Origin: Phytoactinopolyspora endophytica
GTDB taxonomy: Bacteria > Actinomycetota > Actinomycetes > Jiangellales > Jiangellaceae
Direction: 5' to 3'
Length of the DNA stretch: 6,639 bases
Assembly: GCF_004138495.1 (NCBI RefSeq)
Contig: NZ_ML142862.1
Span: 84,017 to 90,655 of the forward strand
This document shows positions 1 through 5,898 of the stretch, in pieces (positions within the stretch are counted from its first letter, which is position 1; each line of letters begins with the position of its first letter). Position numbers and translations under genes: made by a program. The notes beneath the pieces are model-generated. The model was not told where the DNA came from and did not search any database. It saw nothing but the letters and a program-made list of their open reading frames with translations.

Positions 1-687
1 CGGAGCGCCGACGCCTACCAGCCGGATGTCCGGGTCTACCAGTCGCATGAAGCGGGCGTGCTCGCTGGCGTCGGCGGCATACTGCTCTGCCGGGCGGTGA
101 CCCATCTGCCATTGGCCGTAGACCTCGTTGCCCACGCCCCAGTACCGAACCTTCCATGGCTCGGCCCGGCCGTTGGCGGTGCGATGCCTGGTCAGCGTCG
201 TCTCCATCGCGGCGTTGGCGTACTCCACCCAGCGCACCGCCTCGTCGACGCCACGCGCCGAGTGCACCAGATACGGGTCGGCGCCGACGGCCTCGCACCA
301 GGCCAGGAACTCGTCCGTGCCGAACCGGTTCGTCTCCCGGACTCCCCAGACCGGCTCCAGCCGGCTCGGGCGGTCGTCCCGCGGACCGATGCCGTCCTCC
401 CAGTGGTAGGCAGACGTGAAGTTCCCGCCGGGCCAGCGGACCGGTCCGGGTTCCAGCTCCCGGCATAGCTCCAGCACATCCTCCCGGACACCCCGCAGCA
501 GGCCGGGATCATCGACAGACAGCGGCGAGCCCTCGTCGAACACCCCGCCCTCGATGTTGCCGAAGAAGGCGGACTCGAGGAAGTGGCCGTAGATGTCGTC
601 GTCGACCCTGCCCACCGGACGGCGGGTGTCGACGCTCACGACGGCCTCACGACCGGAAGCACGGTCCTCATGGTGAGGGTCAGGCAT
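1..687 (-). CDS. GH51 alpha-L-arabinofuranosidase, N-terminal part (C-terminus beyond window)
   Basis: Predicted exo-acting enzyme that releases alpha-L-arabinofuranose from arabinan, arabinoxylan or arabinogalactan oligosaccharides. 229 residues are visible and the frame is still open at the left edge. Family GH51 landmarks appear in order: IYGHFLES near residues 32-39, the RWPGGNF motif at 84-90, YHWEDGIGPR at 94-103, and WGVGNEVYG at 183-191. E188 in that last motif is the expected acid/base. The nucleophile glutamate would lie beyond the window. No signal peptide is seen, so a cytoplasmic location is inferred. The ATG at 687 is chosen because an in-frame TGA lies a short way upstream and GGAG at 697-700 sits 9 nt before it. 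A TTG ten codons further upstream and a GTG at codon 17 are weaker alternatives. It follows the DUF624 gene by 47 nt and is probably last or near last in the operon. One oddity is YLVHSARGVDEA (139-150), where GH51 proteins usually have a VNLGTGT-like stretch. Confidence 0.93.
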   Translation of the reverse strand, partial: MPDPHHEDRASGREAVVSVDTRRPVGRVDDDIYGHFLESAFFGNIEGGVFDEGSPLSVDDPGLLRGVREDVLELCRELEPGPVRWPGGNFTSAYHWEDGIGPRDDRPSRLEPVWGVRETNRFGTDEFLAWCEAVGADPYLVHSARGVDEAVRWVEYANAAMETTLTRHRTANGRAEPWKVRYWGVGNEVYGQWQMGHRPAEQYAADASEHARFMRLVDPDIRLVGVGAP

Positions 688-696
688 GTCAGAAGG

Positions 697-700
697 CTCC
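697..700 (-). promoter_or_regulatory. Ribosome binding site of the GH51 gene
   Basis: On the minus strand this reads GGAG, 9 nt before the ATG at 687. It is the only purine-rich Shine-Dalgarno-like element in the 47-nt spacer after the DUF624 gene. It supports the ATG over a GTG at codon 17. Confidence 0.55.
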
Positions 701-734
701 AATCCAGAATTCCGTCACTCGTCCGGTCATTGCT

Positions 735-1367
735 TCACCGCTCGCGCGATGCTGTCGACGAGCTCAGTTCTGAGAGCTCCCGGACGCCGCGGCGCACGAC
801 CAGGGTCGCCAGCAGCGCGGGCAGCGCGGGGAAGAGTAAGGGCAGTGCGGCCGGGGCGATGAACCAGGCTCCGACGAGGAGAAACACGCTCACGATCGCG
901 GCACCTACGGTCTGAAGCGGTTGCCGCCAGGCGATAGCGATGGTCGTCTTCCACGTGTCGGTCACGCCGAGGTCCAGATGCGTCACCGCGGCCGGCAGCT
1001 GCAACAGCGTGGCAATGTATCCGATGGCCAGGACCGTCGTGGCGACGGCGAACGGCGTACCGCGTGAGGCGATGAGATAGAACACGACCACGACGACGGT
1101 GAGCAGCGGCATACCGAGCACGAGTTGTGAGGACGGCAACGTCCGCCGCCACGTCGTCCAGAAGTCGCGCCATGCTCGCACCGGCTTCCCTTGCAGGTAA
1201 TCGCGGAGCAGCGTGTACAGCGCCAGGGTCGCCGGTGCCAGCCCGGCAACGACGAGGCCCGCGAGCACGCCCACAATCCACAGCAGGTTCAAAACCACGA
1301 GGCGGACCGGCCACTCCAGGAACCCGTAGAGCCGGCCGTAGCGGCCGTCGAGCTCGACTTCAGCCAT
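735..1367 (-). CDS. DUF624 / YesL-family membrane protein
   Basis: A 210-residue integral membrane protein of the DUF624 (YesL) family. The molecular function of the family is unknown. Its genes recur beside sugar ABC transporters and glycosidases; B. subtilis yesL stands in the rhamnogalacturonan cluster with the yesOPQ transporter. Hydrophobic segments lie at about residues 20-44, 82-100, 106-128, 152-170 and 172-190. The family-like stretch GLAPATLALYTLLRDYLQG (42-60) follows the first segment, and a DFW-x-x-W-R-R stretch follows at 68-75. The length is normal for the family. The ATG at 1367 has AGGAG 5 nt upstream. It overlaps the last 8 nt of the GH2 gene (ATGGCTGA), so translational coupling is likely. 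A role in sugar uptake, such as an accessory to the ABC permeases, is guesswork based on context. Confidence 0.88.
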   Translation of the reverse strand: MAEVELDGRYGRLYGFLEWPVRLVVLNLLWIVGVLAGLVVAGLAPATLALYTLLRDYLQGKPVRAWRDFWTTWRRTLPSSQLVLGMPLLTVVVVVFYLIASRGTPFAVATTVLAIGYIATLLQLPAAVTHLDLGVTDTWKTTIAIAWRQPLQTVGAAIVSVFLLVGAWFIAPAALPLLFPALPALLATLVVRRGVRELSELSSSTASRER

Positions 1368-3198
1368 AACGACTCCTCGCGCGTTGTCGCGCAGCGGCGA
1401 CCAGCTCCTGGGGTATGGATCGGCTGGACCGGGTCACGATCTCGCGGATCACCGCGAGCGGCAGCTTGGGCTCGCGTTCAGCGGTGAGGAGTCCGTTGTT
1501 CTCTTGCAGGGTGTCGGTCAGCTGGGTATAGCAGAATCCGGCCAGGCCCCGGGCATCCAAGAGCGCGGTAACGAGGTCCTCAAACTGCTCACGGAAGTTC
1601 TCCGCGGTGTCGGCGACGGCGTATCCGAACCATTTGTCGTCTCCGGACGGCCCGAACGACAGACCACCGAACTCACTGATCACCACCGGGCAACCGACGT
1701 GTGGGCGGTCGGAGACCAGGATCTTGCGCCCGAACGCCACACCGTCGACGGCGCTGCGCATCGCGTCCGGGTCGCCGTACGAATCACGGAGCACGGCTCC
1801 GCTCGGCGTGTAGTCGTGGATGCTGACGATGTCGCTTTCCGTGTGCTCCCAGCCGTCGTTGGAGATGACCGGCCGGGTCGGATCCAGTGCCTTGGTGAGG
1901 TGGACCAGGCCGGTGGCGACGCTCTGCTGCCGCGGCGAGGTAGCGATCTCCGGCACGCCCCAGCTCTCGTTGAGCGGCACCCAGGCGACGATGCACGGGT
2001 GACTCCGGTCGCGCCGGACGGCCTCCGCCCATTCCCGGGTGAGCCGGTCGACAGCCAGATCGGAGAACTCATGCGCGTTGGCCATCTCACCCCAGACGAG
2101 CAGACCCAGGCGGTCGCACCAGTACAGGAAGCGCGGATCCTCGACCTTCTGGTGGATGCGGACGCCGTTGAAGCCGAGCTCCTTGATCAGCTCCACTTCG
2201 CGGCGCAGCGCGTCGGCATCGGGAGCGGCGAGATGGGACTCCGGCCAGTACCCCTGCTCGAGCACGAGCCGCTGGAAGTACGGATTCCGGTTGAGAACGA
2301 ATCGGTTGTCCCGGACCGAGACGCGGCGGAAGCCGACGTAGCTGTGCACCGTGTCCGTGAGGTCACCCGCGCGGAGTACGACGTTGGCGTCGAACAGGGT
2401 CGGCGAGTCCGGCCTCCACGTGAACGCTCCGGTGTGATCGCGCTGGACCGCCGGGACGCTCACCCGGAACGCCGCAGTCGGACCGGAGACGCTCGCGGTA
2501 TGTGAGGCATAGACTTCGCCGTCCCGGGTGATCGTGACCTCGACCGTCGCGGCGGCCGACGGCTGGCCGTCGATCGTCACCTGGACATCGATGTCGCCGG
2601 TCAGGTCCGCGGTGAAGACGACGTCGCCGAGGCGTGTGGCGGGCGCGATCTCCAGCCAGACGGGCTGCCAGATTCCACTGGTGCGGTGGTACCAGATCCG
2701 CGACGGTTCCGCCGCCCATGCCTGCTTGCCACGTGGCTGACTCACGTCGGTGGGACGGTCCTCGGCCCGCACGACGAGCGACTGCTGGTCACGGGCCGGG
2801 TCGATGGCATCGGTGATGTCGGCGGAGAACGGGGTGTGTCCACCCTCGTGGTCGACCACGTGCTGACCGTTCAGCCATATCGATGCCCGATAATCGACCG
2901 CGCCGAAGTGCAGCAGCAGACGTTCACCGTCGGCGATTGCCGGGGTTTCGAGGTCGCGCTGGTACCAGAGGACCGGATGGAACGTCGGATCGTGAATCCC
3001 GGACAGCTTGGACTCTGGCGGGTACGGCACCTGAATCGACCGGTCGAACCGCTCCGGCCCGTCGCCGAACCAGCGCTCAGCCAACCCGGCGTCATCGTCG
3101 TCGTACGCGAACCGCCACACGCCGGTCAGGTCGGTCCAGCGCTCGCGCATGAAGCGAGGCCGGGGATGCGTCGAACGATCGAGCTCGGCGGACGTCAT
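1360..3198 (-). CDS. GH2 family glycoside hydrolase, cytoplasmic
   Basis: A 612-residue retaining glycosidase of family GH2. Three standard domains fit: an N-terminal jelly-roll sugar-binding domain (about 18-185, with FGAVDYRASIWLNG at 98-111 and WYHRTSGIWQPVWLE at 169-183), an immunoglobulin-like domain (about 188-292), and a TIM barrel (about 295-595). E411 in PLNESWG is the expected acid/base and E509 in VISEFGG the expected nucleophile. GVRIHQK (345-351) and YTQLTDTLQENNGLL (557-571) are typical of one GH2 branch. There is no signal peptide and no extra C-terminal domain, so it is much shorter than LacZ-type beta-galactosidases. Beta-galactosidase activity is one option, but GH2 also holds beta-glucuronidases, beta-mannosidases and some arabinosidases, so the substrate is left open. 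The ATG at 3198 overlaps the GH97 stop by 4 nt (ATGA), and AAGGGA lies 8 nt upstream. Confidence 0.94.
   Translation of the reverse strand: MTSAELDRSTHPRPRFMRERWTDLTGVWRFAYDDDDAGLAERWFGDGPERFDRSIQVPYPPESKLSGIHDPTFHPVLWYQRDLETPAIADGERLLLHFGAVDYRASIWLNGQHVVDHEGGHTPFSADITDAIDPARDQQSLVVRAEDRPTDVSQPRGKQAWAAEPSRIWYHRTSGIWQPVWLEIAPATRLGDVVFTADLTGDIDVQVTIDGQPSAAATVEVTITRDGEVYASHTASVSGPTAAFRVSVPAVQRDHTGAFTWRPDSPTLFDANVVLRAGDLTDTVHSYVGFRRVSVRDNRFVLNRNPYFQRLVLEQGYWPESHLAAPDADALRREVELIKELGFNGVRIHQKVEDPRFLYWCDRLGLLVWGEMANAHEFSDLAVDRLTREWAEAVRRDRSHPCIVAWVPLNESWGVPEIATSPRQQSVATGLVHLTKALDPTRPVISNDGWEHTESDIVSIHDYTPSGAVLRDSYGDPDAMRSAVDGVAFGRKILVSDRPHVGCPVVISEFGGLSFGPSGDDKWFGYAVADTAENFREQFEDLVTALLDARGLAGFCYTQLTDTLQENNGLLTAEREPKLPLAVIREIVTRSSRSIPQELVAAARQRARSRYG
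1373..1377 (-). promoter_or_regulatory. Ribosome binding site of the DUF624 gene, inside the GH2 coding region
   Basis: The minus strand reads AGGAG, 5 nt before the ATG at 1367. The site lies within the last codons of the GH2 gene, so ribosomes finishing GH2 pass over it. This fits coupled translation. Confidence 0.75.
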
Positions 3199-4961
3199 TT
3201 CGCGCTTCCCTTTGTGGCGACCCCAGCGAATCCGCCGTCGCGGACGAGGTCGAGCGTCAGGCTGTCACCCACGGACACCGTCTCCTCCCGCACGGTCAGG
3301 TCATCGTCGGCGGCGTCCTCGACGAGCCGCAGCCCGTAATTGCCGCCGGCCTCCAGGAAGTCCAGGTCGATGGTCACCCGACGGGCCAGCCCGGCGGCGA
3401 TACCGCCCAGGAACCAGCGGTCGCCGTCGCGCCGTGCCATGACCACCAGTTCGCCCGGCCTTCCCGTGACCAGCTTCGTGTCGTCCCACACGGTTGGGAC
3501 GGTGTCCAGGAACTCCTCGACGATCGGGCGTTCGGCGTAGGACTCGATGCTGTCGGCGAAGTGCTGCCAGCCCGACTCGAACACGACGGACAGCGCGAGT
3601 TCGTGCGCGTCGCTGGTCTCGCGGCGCGGGTGGGAGAAGGTCACCGGGGTGTAATCCATAGAGCCGACGGCGTTACGGGTGAACGGCACGATCGTGTTGT
3701 GCACCGGGCCGGGCGCATGCAGTGACGACATGTGTATGCCGTCGTCCGGTGCGGCGTACCGGACGTAATGCTCGGCACCTCGGATACCTTCGTAGGTCAT
3801 GACGTGCGGCCAGGTGCGCTGCCGGCCCTTCGGGACCACCGAGCCGTGATAGTTGACCATCAGCCGGTTCGCGGCGGCGTCGCCGGCCAGCGCCTCATAC
3901 CAGGCCATCCGGTCCTGCGTGTCGGAATCCATGAAGTCGACTTTGATGCCGGCCACTCCCCAGGACTTCCACCGCGGCAGCAACTCGTCGCGCTGTTCCT
4001 GCGTGGCCAGGTCGGTCCAGTGACTCCAGATCAGAATCCCGACGCCGCGCTCGGTGGCGTAGGTAACCAGGTCGGGCAGCCACGCCGGATCCCAGCGGGC
4101 GTCCACCAGTGTGTACTCCCAGCTGTGCTTGGCCGCGTAGTCGACGTACTCGCGCTGGCGGTCCGGGTCGGTCGGGCTGTATATCTGCGACCACCACGAC
4201 CACGCCACCCGGCCGGGTTTGATCCAGGACGTGTCCTCCACCCGCGCCGGCGGATTGAGATCGGCGGTCAGGTCGGATTCGGTGACGGTGGCCAACGATC
4301 CGACGACTGCGACCCGCCACGGCGACGTCCACGGCAGCGCCACCGGCACCGAGTCCTGCGGCAGCGTGAGTTGGAACCGGCCGTCCTGGCCACTGACCAG
4401 GTGCGCGGCCGCATGCGTCTCGTCCACCCCTGCCTCGGCCAGCAGACACCAGGTGTCGTCGCCGGCGTCGACCAGCAGCGGCAGCCCATACTCCGTCCCC
4501 GGCGCCAGCTCGCCGACACCGAGGCCGCCACGCCACGGGCCCTCGTTGTTGTTCTGGTATGGCGACAACCAGGCCCGGGCGCCAGGGGCAAACACGAACT
4601 CGGCCTTGTCGGCCAGCACCGCCGACGTTCCGGCGCCGGGTAAACGGTACCGGTAGGCCACGCCGGTGTCGGCGGCCCGCACGTCCAACTCCATCTCCGA
4701 TCCGCCGACGTCGAGCGTGAACGTCACCTCGGCGGCACGGTGCCGGTGCTCGCGGCGCTTACCGGTCGTCGTGGTGTACGACTCGTCGACCTCCCGGTCG
4801 CGCTGCCCGGTGATGGCGATCCGCTCGGCAGGTTGGTGAACGGCCACGACGTTTCGGCCGGCCCGCGTGATCCGTAGCGTCAAGCCGGACGAGTCATCCA
4901 AGCGCAGTTCAGCCGCCAGGTCGGCGGACGGCGCCGCTATGAGCCACGGTCCGTCGGTCAC
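3195..4961 (-). CDS. GH97 family glycoside hydrolase, retaining type (alpha-galactosidase or beta-L-arabinopyranosidase candidate)
   Basis: A 588-residue enzyme with the GH97 three-part layout: N-terminal beta-sandwich (about 1-235), TIM barrel (about 245-490) and C-terminal beta-sandwich (about 490-588). Landmarks are NNNEGPWRGG (137-146), RVAWSWWSQ (251-259), WEYTLVDARWD (281-291), GIKVDFMDSD (338-347), NYHGSVVPKGRQRTWP (370-385) and MTYEGIRGAEHY (388-399). GH97 contains inverting enzymes (SusB alpha-glucosidase) and retaining ones. Retaining members carry an aspartate nucleophile in KVDF, here D342. E397 lies 55 residues on, the same spacing as D415 and E470 of the B. thetaiotaomicron alpha-galactosidase (recalled from the literature, not checked). 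E391 is a likely calcium ligand. Alpha-galactosidase or beta-L-arabinopyranosidase is therefore more likely than SusB-type alpha-glucosidase. There is no signal peptide, unlike most Bacteroidota GH97 enzymes. The start is GTG with a full AGGAGG 5 nt upstream. The stop overlaps the GH2 start. Confidence 0.93.
   Translation of the reverse strand: MTDGPWLIAAPSADLAAELRLDDSSGLTLRITRAGRNVVAVHQPAERIAITGQRDREVDESYTTTTGKRREHRHRAAEVTFTLDVGGSEMELDVRAADTGVAYRYRLPGAGTSAVLADKAEFVFAPGARAWLSPYQNNNEGPWRGGLGVGELAPGTEYGLPLLVDAGDDTWCLLAEAGVDETHAAAHLVSGQDGRFQLTLPQDSVPVALPWTSPWRVAVVGSLATVTESDLTADLNPPARVEDTSWIKPGRVAWSWWSQIYSPTDPDRQREYVDYAAKHSWEYTLVDARWDPAWLPDLVTYATERGVGILIWSHWTDLATQEQRDELLPRWKSWGVAGIKVDFMDSDTQDRMAWYEALAGDAAANRLMVNYHGSVVPKGRQRTWPHVMTYEGIRGAEHYVRYAAPDDGIHMSSLHAPGPVHNTIVPFTRNAVGSMDYTPVTFSHPRRETSDAHELALSVVFESGWQHFADSIESYAERPIVEEFLDTVPTVWDDTKLVTGRPGELVVMARRDGDRWFLGGIAAGLARRVTIDLDFLEAGGNYGLRLVEDAADDDLTVREETVSVGDSLTLDLVRDGGFAGVATKGSAK
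3207..3212 (-). promoter_or_regulatory. Ribosome binding site of the GH2 gene, inside the GH97 coding region
   Basis: The minus strand reads AAGGGA, 8 nt before the ATG at 3198. It is a weaker match than the other sites in the window. Together with the ATGA stop/start overlap, it suggests that GH2 translation depends partly on termination-reinitiation after GH97. Confidence 0.5.
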
Positions 4962-4966
4962 AGGTT

Positions 4967-4972
4967 CCTCCT
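4967..4972 (-). promoter_or_regulatory. Strong ribosome binding site fixing the GTG start of GH97
   Basis: The minus strand reads AGGAGG, 5 nt before GTG at 4961. This consensus Shine-Dalgarno, in the only notable spacer among the first four genes, decides the start. It also suggests that GH97 translation begins independently rather than by coupling. Confidence 0.85.
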
Positions 4973-4980
4973 AGATCGGT

Positions 4981-5004
4981 TCTCGACGATGAGATCTCGA
5001 CGAT
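4981..5004. repeat. 10-bp direct repeat with 14-bp period in the permease-GH97 spacer
   Basis: TCTCGACGAT occurs exactly at 4981-4990 and again at 4995-5004, separated by GAGA. The junction makes a perfect 8-bp palindrome, GAGATCTC, at 4991-4998. The second copy reaches the last base of the MalG stop codon. It may be a small duplication that lengthened the spacer, or a protein or RNA-processing site. With two copies only, chance or slippage is possible. Confidence 0.6.
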
Positions 5005-5894
5005 CAATTCTTGACGGCGCCGGCGATGCCTTCGATGAAGAACTTCTGCAGCCACAGGAACACGACGACGATGGGGGCGATCGCGATCACGGCGGCTGCT
5101 GCCAGAGCGGACCAGTCGGTGCCGAACTCACCGAAGAATGAGTACATGCCGACACCGATGGTGCGCAGGTCCGGGCGGGTCAGCGTGAACACCAACGGCA
5201 CCAGGAACGCGTTCCACGCTCCGATGATGTTGAAGATCGCCACGGTCCCGACCACCGGCTTGGCCAACGGCAGCATGATGCGTGCGTAGATCCGCGGGTG
5301 CCCGGCGCCGTCGATGGTGGCGGCTTCTTCCAGTTCCTTCGGCAACGCGGCGAAATAGCCCATGAACAGCAGGATCGCGACCACGTGCGCCGGACCTGCC
5401 ATCGCCAGGATGACCCCGGCCAGGCTGTTGTTCAGCCCCAGTGAATCGATCAGCAAGAATACCGGGATGATGCTGTACCCGCTCGGCAGGAACATGGTCG
5501 CCACGAGCGCGCCGACAATAAGCTTCCTGCCCGGCATGTCGCCGCGACCAAGCCCATAGCCGGCCAGCGACGACACGATGATGACGATCGCCACCACACC
5601 GGCGGTGACCACGACCGTGTTGAAGAAGTACTGGCCGAAATTGCCGACGTCCCACGCCCGCTGGAAGTTGTCCAGCGTGAACACTTCCGGGATCAGTCGC
5701 AGCGCGTCGGCGAACGGCGACTCCGCCTTGAAGGCTGTCGACACCATCCAGATGAACGGGTAGACCCACAGGATCGCCAACGGCAACATCACCGCATGGG
5801 TGGGCAGCTGCCGCAGCCTACGCCACGAGCGCTTCTTCCGGCGCGGTGCCGCCTGCTCGCTACCGCTCACGGGAGCCTCCGTCGAAACCGTCAT
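5004..5894 (-). CDS. Carbohydrate ABC transporter permease, MalG type
   Basis: A 296-residue inner subunit of a CUT1-type sugar importer. It pairs with the MalF-type permease just upstream to form the membrane channel, driven by an MsmK/MalK-like ATPase that is not encoded here. Six hydrophobic segments lie at about residues 32-54, 93-113, 126-149, 158-181, 212-234 and 265-285, after a basic cytoplasmic N-terminus (RRKKRSWRRLR at 18-28). The ATPase-contacting EAA loop is EEAATIDGAGHPRIYARIMLPLAKP (189-213). The C-terminus GIAGAVKN is typical of the subfamily. ATG at 5894 is chosen over GTG at 5915 because the perfect site AGGAGGTG lies between them, 9 nt before the ATG. It starts 4 nt after the MalF stop, so coupling is expected. 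The sugar cannot be read from the permease; context suggests arabinose- or galactose-containing oligosaccharides. Confidence 0.95.
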   Translation of the reverse strand: MTVSTEAPVSGSEQAAPRRKKRSWRRLRQLPTHAVMLPLAILWVYPFIWMVSTAFKAESPFADALRLIPEVFTLDNFQRAWDVGNFGQYFFNTVVVTAGVVAIVIIVSSLAGYGLGRGDMPGRKLIVGALVATMFLPSGYSIIPVFLLIDSLGLNNSLAGVILAMAGPAHVVAILLFMGYFAALPKELEEAATIDGAGHPRIYARIMLPLAKPVVGTVAIFNIIGAWNAFLVPLVFTLTRPDLRTIGVGMYSFFGEFGTDWSALAAAAVIAIAPIVVVFLWLQKFFIEGIAGAVKN

Positions 5895-5898
5895 CGCT

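Noticed and set aside
58..468. Plus-strand open frames over the GH51 region
   Set aside because: They are shadows of the GH51 frame, which runs unbroken on the minus strand from 687 to the edge.
688..734. Possible terminator or promoter in the 47-nt spacer before GH51
   Set aside because: I see no GC-rich stem followed by a T-run and no convincing -35/-10 pair; only a GAATTC palindrome and a GGAG ribosome site.
727..1314. Alternative minus-strand frame (195 codons) overlapping the DUF624 gene
   Set aside because: The composition is Arg/Ala-rich with no membrane segments, whereas the 735-1367 frame shows DUF624 motifs, hydrophobic helices and a good ribosome site.
1384..2505. Long plus-strand open frame (373 codons) antisense to the GH2 gene
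   Set aside because: It mirrors the GH2 reading frame in GC-rich DNA, its translation resembles no family, and the opposite strand holds unmistakable GH2 motifs with both catalytic glutamates.
3732..4643. Plus-strand open frame (303 codons) antisense to the GH97 gene
   Set aside because: The protein is rich in Arg, Pro, Gly and Val with no domain, and the GH97 frame on the other strand is intact over its whole length.
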